A DNA stretch of 64,000 nucleotides from NCBI GenBank assembly GCA_028583405.1, contig CM053261.1:13510459-13574458 (forward strand), given 5' to 3'. Source of the DNA: Pogonophryne albipinna (Eukaryota; Chordata; Actinopteri; Perciformes; Artedidraconidae). Positions 16,707 to 30,800 of this stretch are shown here, one piece after another. The stretch's first letter is position 1; each line of letters starts with the position of its first letter. The translations under genes and the position numbers were made by a program. The notes beneath the pieces were generated by a model. It did no database searches and had not been told where the DNA came from. It saw only the letters and a list, made by a program, of their open reading frames with translations.

Positions 16707-17206
16707 CTGATAGTGTGTGTCAGGCCTTTCTGGTTGGATTGCATTAGGGAACTTTTACAAGGGGGGGTTCAGGGTTCATTGAGTTCATGTTAAAGGAGCA
16801 GTTTGACATTTTGGGAATACACATTTGCTTTTTGGGAAGATTATTATAAGATCATAACTATTGTACGCTGAGAGAGTGATATTATATTGATATATTTAAC
16901 TAACTCTAACTAAGGAGAATATGATTTACGATGAATGCATTTTTTTAAATGTCTACACAATAATTGATAGCTAATAATATAGGTTTTTGAATAATGTTTT
17001 AAAGTATAAAACCAGTTATCCCGTTTTATACTCAAGTGGGAGAGATAACAATTTTAGTATGTTATATGTTCTCCTCCTCTGCCTTTTCATTTTCTAACCG
17101 CCTTCGACCGCCCGCCCTCTCAGGAGGTTTATCCCTCAGCGCGTTCCGTCGTTCGTCCAGAAAGAAAAAAAGCGACGCCTGCAGCTGATGTACCGCTGGC
17201 TCAAAA

Positions 17207-20200
17207 ATGGAGAGCGACACCACTTTCAGGAGAATAAAACCCTTCGGGACACAGAATTATGTAGCCCAAGATACTGACGGCTCTCGGGACCGGGGCGTGG
17301 ATAACGGCTACAACGGTGACCCGAAGAGGAAGCCCGAAGTGAGCCTATATTTGCTGCGGGAAGGACTGGCAGCTTCCCTGGTCTCTGTGTTTATTTTGGT
17401 GCTGTGGGGACTCGTTCATTTCTCGTTACAGCAGCTCGTCATTGGCAAGCCGAGCGGAGACTTCAACGCAGTGAGAGCAAGGTGAGTTGTGTACCTTGCT
17501 TAGTGTAAATACCCCTTTGTCTTCACATGTTGGCTAACGGTCTCTAAGCAGCAGAGTCCCCCAGCTAATCTTTCTACTAGACCCGCCTAGAAACCACTAC
17601 CGGGTGTCCCCATCCACCTCCACCTTTTACCTCCAAGGTAACCTGCAGGGCAGACCGGTGTTTCAACGGTTTCTAACGGCTACTGTTGGCCCGGGAGATA
17701 AGAGCTGCAACAGCCTCTAGGAAAGTAGCCTAAACAATAAGAGTCAAAATATAATAATAATATGATTCCATTACCTCAACGCAGAGGTGGAAGAAGCACT
17801 CAGAACTTGTACTGAAGGAAAAGTACCAGAGTAACATTTTGAGGTTAACTGTTACAACTAGTCCTGCATTCAAAATGTTACTCAAGTAAAAGTACAAGTG
17901 TATTGGCATACAAATAAACTTCAAATACCAAAAGTACTCATTATGCACATTGGCCCATTTCAGAATAAAATTATTTTATTATTTTAATAGAATTACTGAT
18001 GCATTTATGTGTTTATCAAAGCTGTTAAAGGTGTAGCTAGTTGTAATTACTTTGTATGCTGCATTGTAGAATGTAACTCGAGGTGTAACTAAAGTCTTCT
18101 GCAAAGTAACTAAAGATATTACATAAATGTAGTGCAGTAAAAGGACACTATTTACCTCTGAATTAAATTGGGGTAGAAGTACAAAGTAGCACAACATGTA
18201 GTCTCTCTCTAAATTGTACTTAAGTACAGTACTTCAGTAAATATACTTAGTTATTTTACACACTGACTCAAATTCCAAACATGGAATATCAAGCTCAGAT
18301 AGTAGATTTTGCAGGTAAGGTAACGCATTTCACTTAAAACAGCTTTTTTACCATAAGCAGTTAAAAAAGTACCTATGTCTTTCAATTAAAAAAATACTCT
18401 AAATGCTTCTTTATTAGATGAATCCTTCAAAAACCAAAATATTTCAAAACAGTGACATTTTTCATTCAAACAGAAAATGCCCCCAAAAAGTGAGGAAACA
18501 GGAAATGCATTATTAAAAAAAACTGAATTTAAAAATGTTGTTATAATTGTTAAGGTTAATATCAATAATTTGTCAAATATTTGTGAGCAATTTCTCTTGG
18601 ATGTTATTGTATCATGAATATCTCCGGGTTGTGGGTCCTTTGAAAATGAAACATTGTGTGTACAGTCAATTAAATTAAGCTTTAGGCATGGTGAGAAAAA
18701 GGGGCACTTGTGATAAGTTGGAATTTCTGACATTTTATGGCACAGAAATCTGAACAAAGAAATATTATAAAGATTAATTCAATATAGAAATCATACTGCG
18801 CAACTACAGAAAGCTTTATGACTCTGGTTAATTCCAAGTAGCTGCAACATTTTCAGATTAAAGAGCTCTTCAGATTTACAGTGCAGCAGCTTTGATCAGA
18901 TTTTCCGTCCCTGTGAGAAGAGAGGCGGGGATTATGCTGAATCTGAGGTCCGCAGGGCTGCAGTTGAGCTCTTGAAAGTGCTTGGGCGACGGGATTTGCC
19001 ATCATTTGGCTGGTTGCTCTATAAATGAGTGGAGCATGCTGCATTGAAGTCCATGAGTTCATCCTCTTCCAATCCAGATTTAAATTATGATCCTAAGCAT
19101 AAAACAATGCCTTAAACGCTGCTGTAAGAATGAAATGAAACAGCACTTCAGATATCATCATTATCATTTAGTACCATTTTGTCACTACAAGAGGAATACA
19201 TTTAAGGGTGGACTTTGGAAGAAACAACAAACCAAAAGCCAACATGCTGTGTTTGATCTATGCTTGGGATCAAATACATGGCATGGCATTTGTAGAAGAG
19301 CTGCAGCAAACCCCAGCAGCAGCTGCTTCTTAAAGAAAACATCTGTTTTGATTGCCTTATGGGTTCCGTAGCTTCATATCCTGCTTCCATCTAATAGTCT
19401 GTGTGGGGATGAGGTAGATCGGGTCACAGTGTTACAGAGACATGGAATACTGTGCCTGGCTGGGTCCAAACTCGGGACTCTGCTAGCATAACAGAGGCAG
19501 GTTACACCCTGTTTGATGTCAAAACATTATTTTGTTATGGTGTCTTCTGTTGGATCTTCCAGGTCGCTATGTGAATAAGGGATGTCATCTAATGTTTTAA
19601 CTTGTATATTCCTTGAAAACACTGTGTTCATGGAACAAGTTGATATGACTCTTTTCTGACCAAGGGCTAACACACATACTTATAGGCATCATTGCCCGTT
19701 AATTGTCTGACATAAATGAAAATGAAACGTGCATAATCGTCCCCCTAAGCTCCTATTCAAGACCACACCAGAGTTGGTAAAGATATCTGGTTTCACTTCA
19801 TCATTTAATTTTCAAGAAAGCAGTAGCACTCTCCTGTACGGTGCATCTGTAATATTTAGAAAAGGTGTATCCTCTGGAACACACTGTACTGTAAATGCCA
19901 CAAACTGTGTGTGCATGCAAGTCAGCAAGCACATCAATATCTTCAGGAAACACATTTAGTTTAAGATTTGTAACCTCAAGGTGGTTTTAAAAAGAGAGCT
20001 ATGGACTCTGCTCTTGTACAAAGATGCGATGATTCACTTTAACAGTAACATTGAAATGCAGGATATGAATTAGAAATGCTGTAATGTGGTGATGGAAGAA
20101 ATAGGCTTGGTCCTCCTCCTTAAAAAGCATCACAATATCCTCTTTCTCTCTCCTCCAAATGTAGACAGCACTTGGAGAAGATCACCAGCGTGGGCCCTCG

Positions 20201-23200
20201 GCCAGTGGGCAGCCATGAGAACGAAGTCCTGACAGTGGGCTACCTGTTGGAGCAGATCGAGAACATCCGGCTTGAGACCGCAGCGGGCCCCCATAAAGTC
20301 ACGGTAGATGTGCAGCGTCCCACCGGCACTTTCTCCATTGACTTTCTGGGAGGCTTCACCAGCTTCTATGACCGTGTCACCAACATTGCTGTCCGGCTGG
20401 AGCCTAAATCCGGGTCGCAGCATTTCATGCTCGCCAACTGCCACTTTGACACAGTGGCCAACAGTCCAGGTACGAAAACGTTCCTCCTATACTTTAGGAT
20501 CCTGCCTACTGAGAACTGAGCTCAATTCAATAGTGTTAGCACTCAGTTTGCATGTAAGAGCATGCAGAATCCATTCCCATCTGTTTTCAACCCTGAATTC
20601 CCAGAAAGGAAAGGACTTAATATCAATCTCTCAGTAAATACAAGTGAATATACATTTGAACAACAACACCTTTATATTTGATCATAACTATTTTTTTTAA
20701 TTGATTTCAACTTCTACAACTTTCTGTTCCTTAAGGGCCATCTTGCATATCCACAATTTGAACCTGTGGTGTCTGCTTTTAGGTTATATTGCTTTGTCAT
20801 GTCCTGATACTGTTCTGAAGAGCCTTTTATAGTCTATTCCTTTGTATTTATTAAAATATGTATTTAAAGCCAAGCTAGCGGCTCTAGGGGATGTTGAAGC
20901 ACACTGATTTTGTGAATCCCCTGTGCTTTTTCTTTTCTCACAAGGTTCTCCCAGTGAAATATTTTGATAACTACGTGGTGGTTTGTCAAGACATTTGGGT
21001 CAGGCATTCATGGTGCCCAGAGGATAAACTGTGAAAAGCAACCCCTGAAACTTCACTCTACTTTATGTTTAGATTATTAGCAGAACTTAAGTTTAAAAAA
21101 AACAGGAGATATGTTAAACATAATTTATTTCCTAATATCATGCTAGCAATGTTATGGTTAGCATGCTAGTATGATAATATAGCTATATATACAGCCTTAC
21201 AGCGCTGCTAGCATGGCTGAGGATGTGCAGCTTTTTTCTTACAGCGTGCAAAAGCCATAAGTCTCCAGGTCTCAATGTGTTTTATGATAAAAATGCCCTC
21301 ATTTGTGCCCTATGGTTTGCAAAGTAGTCATGTGGACCACACAGTGTGAAATTCAACCAATCCACATCATTTGGATATCAGGGCATTCAAATGGCCTGCA
21401 TCATATCTACTCTGCACAGTAATAACCTTGTTTGTTGATGATATATTGCACATTGTGGTGTGCTGGCATGATTTATTATTGTAAATTCGGGAACTTTCAG
21501 AGTTGCACACCACGCCCTTGTGCCTGTTGGAGAGACATATTTCCCCCTTAAATACAAACATGAGCACACACAGCTACAGGAGCAAAAGGAAGTAGATCCA
21601 AGAGGTGTGGACCAGGAAGGTACACATAGATTATATTGTCCAAATGCTGCCTGCCAGGCCTTTGATATCTGGGAACTGTAAATAATTTTATTTAATCGTT
21701 TATTTCGCAGGGACAATGCACGGTAATGAACACTTAAAACATTAAAATGTGTCAAGCGTAACAGTGCCAGATTTAGCTTTCAGCTCATTTCCATCCGCAT
21801 TTCCATTTCGTCTTCCACTTTTTTCCCCCCACTTTTGTTTTACTTAACAATATGAACAGGCACAGGGGAATTATTCAGGCTTTCTATGTGATCGCCATTT
21901 TCTACACTCTCAGAGATTGTTTTGGGGGACAAGGTTTAATATGATGCTGACGTAAGTGGCAGCGACAGGAGCATGAATGGTACGCAGACAGACAGTGAAC
22001 AGGCTCTGGTCTGAACCTCGTGAACACAGTCAATCCAGAAAGCTGGAGCACATGATGTCTGAGTGTGACTCTCTGATCTTTGGGCATTCTTGCTCCCTTT
22101 TATCCTCAGTCAATTGTGTTCCTCGTCACCACCAACCTGTGTAATCTTATCGCATCACATGCCCTGTTCACATGCTCTTTTCTTTTCTTCTCACTGTTAC
22201 CCCCTTCTCCGTTGTGCTCTCACCATTATCCACCGGGGTAATACCAGCTAGTCACATTCTTCACATGTTTTCACTCAGCCTTCATTCTCATGTGTTTGTG
22301 ATATTTTAATACACATCAGCTCTATCTCCTCCATGTGTTTTAATCTCAGACTGAGCCACGGAGTTTTGGAAAGTTGGGTGATCTTTGTAAACAGGTGCCA
22401 AGCTTCTGTTGCCTGATGCAAATGTGAAAGACAAGAAAAAGCTGGGTTTATTTTTTGTATTTTTGACAAACACTCACTGGTTTCATGTCTTAGGTGCCAG
22501 TGATGATGCAGTGAGCTGTGCAGTGATGCTGGAGGTCCTCCATTCTCTGGCCAATCAGTCTACTCCTCTTCTTCATGGAGTTGTCTTCCTATTTAATGGG
22601 GCGGAGGAAAATATCCTGCAGGTACATTTAAGTGACAAGTGTCATATTTAGTAGCATTCCACTATAGTTCTTCTGTTTCTCTTTAATCTTCTTCTTCTTA
22701 TTTCAACCGATATTTTGCCGTCGGGTAACTTCAGCATACTTTCAGCTACAGAAACCATTCAAATATTAAACTATTCAGCCTTTGCAGCACATGATGGGAA
22801 AAGCTTTTTAAACTCTTTTTTTAACATGGAACTCAATGGGAGGAACCTTCAAATCCTCTTTTACCTACACCTTGCGCCAAATGCTACTCCTTCCACATAC
22901 TTTCAGCTAGACACTTAATTCCAACTTTAGAATGATCACAAGACCTTCAGCTATTAAAATCGTATTCAGATTGTTGATATCTTTTACACTTTTTGAGATA
23001 TTTAACTTAGTTTGGAGCTTGGTAAAGAGGCCTTCTTCAGATTTTAACATTAGTGTGTATTGCGCAGCTCGTTAAGTCTAGAGTGCTTCGATCTCAAAAC
23101 AGAGTGCAGGAGTGCTGGAAATTCGCCCAATTTTCTTTTTTTAATCTGCCATAACTCCCAAACCCTACACTCCTTGGACATCATTTTCCTTGAAAAACGT

Positions 23201-24737
23201 AGGAAAACCTCTCCTACGTTGAAAAATTAAAAATTATTGGCCAAAAATGCCACATTATTGACCCGAAAGTGCACAAAAAGCAGACGGTCCTGACATGCTT
23301 CACGCGTTGATATTTTACCGAAAGCTGCTACGGTTCTTCAACAAAACTTTCCAATCTAAGAGGTTTATTTCTCATTCAGATCAGTGGAAAGGCTCTCCTC
23401 TCACATATCACTGCACATCACCATGGAAACCTTTGATCTCTGCACACAGGTGTTTGATAACGTCGTCACCATGGACACCTTTGATCTCTGGGCTCACACA
23501 CAGGTGTTATGATTAGGTGTTATGATTAGGTGCTCAGCACCGAAACAAACCATGACAAACAGAAGTCATTGCAATGCATTTGAGCTGGAACAATTTTGAT
23601 TCAAATAATTTCACTTTTCTGCATTTCTCCGCTAAGTTCAACAACACACTTACTTGGCTTTTGTAGCTAAAAGCAGCTACAGAGACCATTCAACTAATAA
23701 AATATTCAGCTTTTTCTGCATTTTCAGCTGAATTCAGCCACAAATGTACACAGTTTACAGCAGGGGTCTTCAACGTTTTTCAGGCCAGGGACCCCCAAAC
23801 TGATGGAGAGCTGGAGCAGGGACCCCCCTACTATATGTATGGCATACAATTGTGTTTTATATTAAACGGGGCCTAGTGCCGTGTATAAACATAGCTACTC
23901 TGTTATTGTACATTCAATACTAAGCTATTCAAATAATACACAGGTTAATATATTTCAGAACTAGTTGTGCGTTGAGGGAGGCACTTACAAAACAAAAATT
24001 CCTCCTGCATTTCCTTATCATCGACAAAGCACACAAACGCCAGAAGCTGGGCGTCCTTAGACACATCTGTTGACTCGTCTAATTGTAATGCAAATGCGTC
24101 TGCCAACCTCAGCTTCTCTATCAGTTGCACCCTGATATCAGATGCCATCTCGTCTATACGGTGAGCTATGGTTGTGTCCGACACTGGAATGGTTTTCAGT
24201 TTGTTAATGTCAATATCATTCCCATACATTGTTTTACACATATCGGTTGCTGAAGGCAATATTAAATCCTCTGCAAGTTTGTATAGCTGTTTCTTCTGGG
24301 CAATCCGAAGAGCAATTTGATAAGAGCGTTTCAAAGCTAGCTCACCAACTTTGGCTGATTTTCTGATCAATATCTGTTGATCTTGGAGGGATTTGAGGCT
24401 AGCTTGGAAGTATTCAACAGGTTTGTCTTTTAAGTGGCTGTGTGTTGTCTCCAAGTGACGCTGCAGCTTTGATGGCTTCATAGATTCATTTGAAAGAACA
24501 GTAGAGCAAATGGCACACATTGGAAATTCAATGCCATCTGTCTCCTTAAAGGTAAAACCAAACTTCAGATAATTATCTGCATATTTTCGGGTCTTCTCTC
24601 GTTTGCGCTTACCCTTATTAGCTGCTACATCAACAGCAGGTTCCGCCTTGCCACTTGCATGTTCACTGGTGGTTTCTGAGGTGGATGGTATCTCTCTTGT
24701 GCTTGTGGATTTTTTTGGTCGAGTTACAAAACGATCC

Positions 24738-24811
<74 letters not shown>

Positions 24812-27800
24812 GTATGGTCTTCTCAATAATATCGCAGCGTGCGTCCTTGTGTCTGTGTCCTTAGTAAACTGGGGACTGAATACGTTCTCGGCCAATCACG
24901 GGGAACCTGACAGAGCCAGCGTGTGTCATGTGGCCTCGTGATTGGCACAGCAGCGATAGGGGCGGGTCCTCCCCTTTGTGTACAGGAGGCCTGGTGGGAC
25001 AGGTCCAGGGTAGTCTCCTGCCGTGAGTGAACCGGCGCCTAGCTTGAGATAGCTTCTGTGTGTAGCTGAATGTGTGCATTGCTGACTGAAAGATAACGTC
25101 TTCTGCCTCCATTTCTCTGTTCGCTACAATATGTTGGATTTATGTTAATGTGCATTTAAAGACATTTCAATTTTTGGGAAACAATTTTTTGGAAAATCTT
25201 TTTTTTTTTTAAGAAATCAAAAAAATTGTCTAATCAACCAAAGATTTCGCGACCCCCCTGCAGTACCTCCACGGACCCCCTGGGGGTCGCGGATCCCCTG
25301 TTGAAGACCTCTGGTTTACAGCATTCGCACGCATTTTCAGCAGGAAATGCATTTTCTAGTTTATGTTGTGTTTCCCTCTCTTTCATTCTAACTTCCTCCC
25401 TCTCTAACTATTTGTCCCCTTTTTGTATTCCTCTTCTCCATCAGGCCAGTCATGGTTTCATTACTCAGCATCCGTGGGCAAAGCAGGTGCGAGCCTTTAT
25501 TAACTTGGAGGCTGCAGGTGTTGGGGGCAAAGAGGTTGTTTTCCAGACAGGTACTGTATCAAACAAAAGTTCTGTTTGTTTATGAGCATGTTTTCCCTCT
25601 GGTATCCTCTGCATTTTAGTTTTGCAGATATTTGTTTGTACGCATATCTTTCTCATGTAACTGGAAAAGCATTCAAGTAATTGCAATGCCTTTTTTCTGT
25701 TAAACAAGTGAACTGTCTGAAAGTGACACAAACAAGCTTATGCCTAAAACACCAAAACGGCTACAATCAAAGACAGAAAGAAATAGGGTTATAGACCTTT
25801 TCATACAGGATCATTATTCTTTGATGAGATAGTTGTCCGATATATAAAATATCTATAATTTATTTTCCTGTTCCCTAAAGGTCCAGAGAACCCTTGGCTG
25901 GTCCAGGCCTACGTTCAAGCAGCCAAACACCCCTTTGCCTCTGTGGTGGGCCAGGAGGTCTTTCAGAGCGGCATCATCCCCTCTGACACTGACTTCCGCA
26001 TCTACAGGGACTTTGGAAACATCCCAGGTAATGCAGAACAGTCTTTAAAGTACAAAAATAGAAATCTACATTTGAAGTATGGAGCATTTATGTGTCAAAA
26101 TTGTCCAGTGGCCGATTCATTAAATGCGCTTTTATTCTATTTCTTTTTCTCCCTCCTTTTTATTTATTATCTTTATAGGCATTGATCTGGCTTTCATTGA
26201 AAACGGCTTCATCTATCACACCAAGTACGACACCGCTGACAGGATCCTGACCGACTCCATTCAGAGAGCCGGTATGCAGCACACACACACACACACGCAC
26301 ACGCACACGCACACACACGCAGTCTGCGGGGACTATATAGGACTGAATTTGATGAATTTCCAGTCATTGGATGATTGTGAATATCCTTTAAAAAGCTGTC
26401 TAGCTCATTGTATTGATAGAAAAGTGCAAAATAGAGTCAGATTAGAAAAATACAGGAATTATCATGTAAGAAGGAACACATTTACAGAATGTTGCTATTT
26501 GTTTATCTTTTATTTATACAATTAAGTTATTCCAGTATGGTTCAGTGCCATTTACTAAAGCATATGTTGATGATTATCAGTATACTACTATGTGTTGCAG
26601 TTAATTTGACCAGGATAAGCGTGACATGATATTTTCAACTCCTCCCCTAGTATACCTACATGAACTAAACTCACATAGGTTTCATCTTGTGCTTTTATTT
26701 ACCACGCATTGCAAATAGATTCAGCACTTGGGAGATACTGGTTGTTTCTTTCTGTGAAGGAGAGAGCGGTCACTGCAGCAGTCAACCTGAGTTGTAAAAA
26801 CAACTGCCTACGCTGTTTTTCTGTCACCAACACATGCTGTGCTCCGTCCCTCTGTTTCAGACGGGTCAGCACTCTGCTGATCTCATTATGTCCCTGAAAA
26901 CTAAGAAATGCACACGCGTGTAAACACTGTACATTGCAGCCACACACCTTTACTGTTGCACTTGCCCTCATTTGTGCATCTGTGTTGCTGAATACTTTTT
27001 TGCTTTACTTAGCAGACACATCCAGTCCCAGTCAGCACTTAAACCTGAGACTGTTGGCATGTTTCCTCTCTCCATCAGCAGGAACTAGACATCTCCCTCC
27101 TCTTATTCTGTGAACAGTAACTCTCCATGAAAGGCTTGAATTATTACACAGAGGAAGTGAGATCGTAGATATAGGTAGAGGGAATTTGTAGTCTGTAGTC
27201 AATGGCCTACATTAGATTCAGTCATTATAATGAGTTATATACCTAAATGGCAGTGTGAGTAAAGTTAGTAAATATCATTCTTAAATTAATCTTATCTTTG
27301 TTTTTGTGTTGTCATAGTTGTATTTGGAAAGAAGAGATGTTGGTTTGTCACTATGAAGAACGGTGTAGCTAAGCAGAAAACCCAACAAGAACAAGTAGAT
27401 GTTGTACACTCACTTGTTTACTCTTTTAGGCCACAGTGAGCCTACCAGGCGGAAGAACAATGGAGCGTTGTTAGGGGGTGTGTGTGCAGGCAGCAGTACA
27501 TAGTGCAGCACAGATAAAAGAGACTTGGCCTCGGGTGGCAGTAACCCACACAGCGACCTCTTACTGATAATTTACGTTGCCAGATTGTTAACTACATTAT
27601 ACGTATTTGTTTAGCCAATTGCATTAGAAGTCCTCTACATGTCCCACATGCTGGTATACAACTGTTGAGTAACTAGGAGAAGCCATTTAGGTCATATATC
27701 TGACTTAAGCTTACTCACACATACACCATCATACACTTTGACACACTACTGTGTTATTTGCGTACACACATAAAACACTCATAAACACCATGAAAACACT

Positions 27801-30800
27801 TGAGTAGTGTATTCAAGGCTAAGAGGTTATATGTGGGAGAGCATTAAAGGTAGTATACATTTATGAATTTGTTTCTAAGGATGTGTAAGTATGTCAATGT
27901 CAAAAATCGAAAAAAGATGGCGACACGAGCGAATGCTGCGAACGCAGCGAACGCTGATCTCCTAGAAATTAAGGGCGCTTTATCCAGTATTACCAAGGAT
28001 ATAAGTGACTTAAATAAGATCCGAAAGGATGACAGCATAACAATTAAAAAACTGCTGGAAACGATCGGAAGCATGGAGAGGATAATGAAGGAAAAAGACG
28101 AGAAGATTGTCACGCTGGAGAGAAGGATCGAGGAGCTTGAACAACAAACCCGAAAAGAGGATGTTATCGTGACCGGATTAAAAATCATAAAACCATATTC
28201 CCAGGTAGTGAAAGGAGATTCTGCGCCTTCTACAGACGGAGACGGACATGATTCGGTCGAAACACAGGTGCTCGAAGCACTTGACGATCGTGGCGTGTAC
28301 CTGAAGTCTGAGGAGATTGAGATCTGCCACACACTTGGGAAGCCGTCGGAAAGTGGATTCCAAAGGGTGATCATAAAACTTGTGAGCAGAAAGACAAAAG
28401 TTCGTATGATGATAAACGCCAAGAAACTGAAAGGGACCAGAATCTACATTAACGAGCACCTCACGAAAAGGAACGCGGATATCGCAAGAACTGCGAGAGA
28501 CCTGAGGAAGAGGAACAAAATCGAAGCTACCTGGACCAGGGACTGTAAAATATTCATCAAAACAAACGAAGGAAAAGTATCGATTGTGAAGGACAGTGAG
28601 GACTTATCTATATTCTAATGAACTCTGAGGATAAGAATATTACTCCCGCTATTGGTAAAGTATTGACAAATAATGCAATTACATCTATGCGCTATTTTCC
28701 CTCACTTCATTCATTAAGCGTGAGTCAAAAGTTACATCGACCACTAGATAATAATCCGTTATATTCAGTTTTGTATTTTGTCCTGTGTGTTAAAATAAAT
28801 CCTCTGTATTTTATGATCAGTCATGAACTTACCTCCGTGTATGCACCATGGATTCAAATCACCCAGTCCCAGTGACCACAGTGACCGGAGTAAACTCTAA
28901 GGATTTAAATCTCTTTGATGAAAATCTAATAAGACATAACTGTTTCGACTCCCACATTGACCCAGACTCTAATTTCTTCAGGAATCTTACCAACAACTGC
29001 TGCTACTATAGTGAAACACTTTTTAACTTAGAACTTAAAGCTATTAATGGGTTTTCATTAATACACTTTAATGCCCGTAGCCTTAATGCAAATAGTGACA
29101 AAATCAAACTATATCTTCAACTCATAAATAGATATTTTGACATCATTGCAATCTCAGAGACCTGGCAAACTGACTCAAACACTGTTGACAATTTTTTACC
29201 CGATTATGTAGCTTTTCATATGAATCGCAAACTCCAAAGAGGTGGAGGGGTTTCACTGTTTGTTAAAAACACACTTTCTGCGAGATTGGTAGAAAGTATT
29301 TCCCTCTGCTGCAACAACCTCCTTGAATCTGTCACCGTAGACATTGAGCTAAAACAGAAAAAACATATACTCGTCTCATGCATGTATAGAAAGCCTGGAA
29401 GTAATCTTGAGGAATTTAATGAACAAGTAGAAAAAATGCTTAGACCTCATAGAATTAAAAACCTTTATGTGTGTGGAGATTTCAACGTTAATTTATTAAA
29501 ATACAACTCGCTCCAACAGGCGAGACACTTCATGGATATGTTTTCTTCTCTCGGGCTTCTCCCTCTAATAACCAAACCAACCAGGTTAACTAGCACTACT
29601 GAAACGTTAATTGATAACATTTTCACTAACGTCCTTGAAACGGAACATCATAGTGGGGCCCTCATCACTGATGTCAGTGATCACCTGCCAATATTCACAA
29701 TTTGCGGAAAAGAACCTGTAAATAACGAAGAACAAAATACATACATAACTAAGCGGACATTAAATGACAGTTCTCTAAATAAATTAAATATTAACTTAAA
29801 AAATGAAAAATGGCAAGAAGTATTTGAGATTAAAGATGTAAACAAATCCTATAATGAGTTTGTAAGGATTTTCATGCAAAACATGAACGAATGTTGTCCA
29901 TATATTAAAATTAAGATTGGCAACAGGAATAATAATGAATCAAAACCCTGGTTCACTCGTGGACTGAAAAACGCTTGCTGTAAGAGACATTTTTGAAAAG
30001 TAAAAGCACTGAAGATGAAAGCCGTTATAAATTATATAAAAACAAATTGACTACAATCCTTAGAAACTGTGAAAAACGATACTTCTCTGAAAATTTTGAA
30101 AATGCCATAGGAGATATGAAAACCACTTGGAAAGTAATAAATAGCATAATTAAGAAGAAAAGAACTGACAACAGAAACGAATTTAAGAAATTCCAAACCG
30201 AAGGAAAAACCCCAACAGATGTTGCAAATAGCTTTAATGAGTTCTTTACTGAAAGTGGTCCCAACCTGGCGAGTAAAATCAGCCCAACTTCATCTAAAGT
30301 GGATGATTTTCTGAAAAACTGCAACCAACAGAGTATGTTCCTGAACCCAATTACAGAAAATGAACTGCTTGATATTGTTAATACTCAACACAGTAAACAG
30401 TCCAAAGATTATATAGGACTTAGTATGAATATTGTTAAACAAGTCGCACCAAACATTGTAGCCCCCCTAGTAAATATATGCAATAAATCGTTCCAACAAG
30501 GTATTTTTCCCAATGAAATGATAATCGCGAAGGTGATTCCGGTTTTCAAATCTGGTGATAAATCTAGTTTTTAATAATTATAGACCCATTTCTTTACTAC
30601 CACAATTCTCAAAAATCCTGGAAAAACTCTTTAACAACCGTCTGGAGTCATTCCTCAGCACATTTAATATACTATGCCCCAGCCAATATGGATTTCAGAA
30701 AAATCACTCTACTTCTTCACCAGTAATTGAACTGGTTGAAGAAAATACCAACAACATTGAGAAAAAAATGATTACAGCTGGTATATTCATTGACCTTAAA

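Larger units (their letters stand above)
14253..17206. other. divergent intergenic region between antizyme and ermp1
   Basis: The antizyme (-) and ermp1 (+) are transcribed away from each other across about 2.95 kb. The 5' flanks near 14260-14370 and 17095-17206 are the most CpG-containing parts and presumably hold the promoters; no TATA box stands out. The middle is AT-rich and carries a LINE 3' tail (16106-16313) and a (TG)n array. No coding exon is supported. Confidence 0.6.
23761..25313 (-). mobile_element. hAT transposon (deleted) with exact 8-bp target duplication
   Basis: The left terminus CAGGGGTCTTCAAC and the right terminus (reverse complement) CAGAGGTCTTCAAC form terminal inverted repeats with one mismatch. 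The element is flanked on both sides by GTTTACAG (23753-23760 and 25314-25321), an exact 8-bp duplication as hAT elements make. On the minus strand it carries the N-terminal half of a BED-finger transposase. Length 1553 bp, shorter than an autonomous element, so it is probably an internal deletion derivative. Confidence 0.93.
22622..25444. other. ermp1 intron 3
   Basis: Donor GTACAT, acceptor CCATCAG. It contains the hAT element at 23761-25313. A short near-duplicate containing the motif CACCATGGA.ACCTTTGATC occurs at 23420-23440 and 23467-23490. No exon is seen. Confidence 0.7.

Noticed and set aside
16562..16744. His/Thr repeat protein
   Set aside because: Product of the (TG)n microsatellite read on the minus strand.
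24603..24895. Tyr-Ile repeat proteins on both strands
   Set aside because: They are translations of the (TA)n microsatellite, as is a similar frame at 41563-41943.
28178..28459. Minus-strand frames opposite LINE ORF1
   Set aside because: Antisense shadows; the plus frame has a coherent coiled-coil protein.
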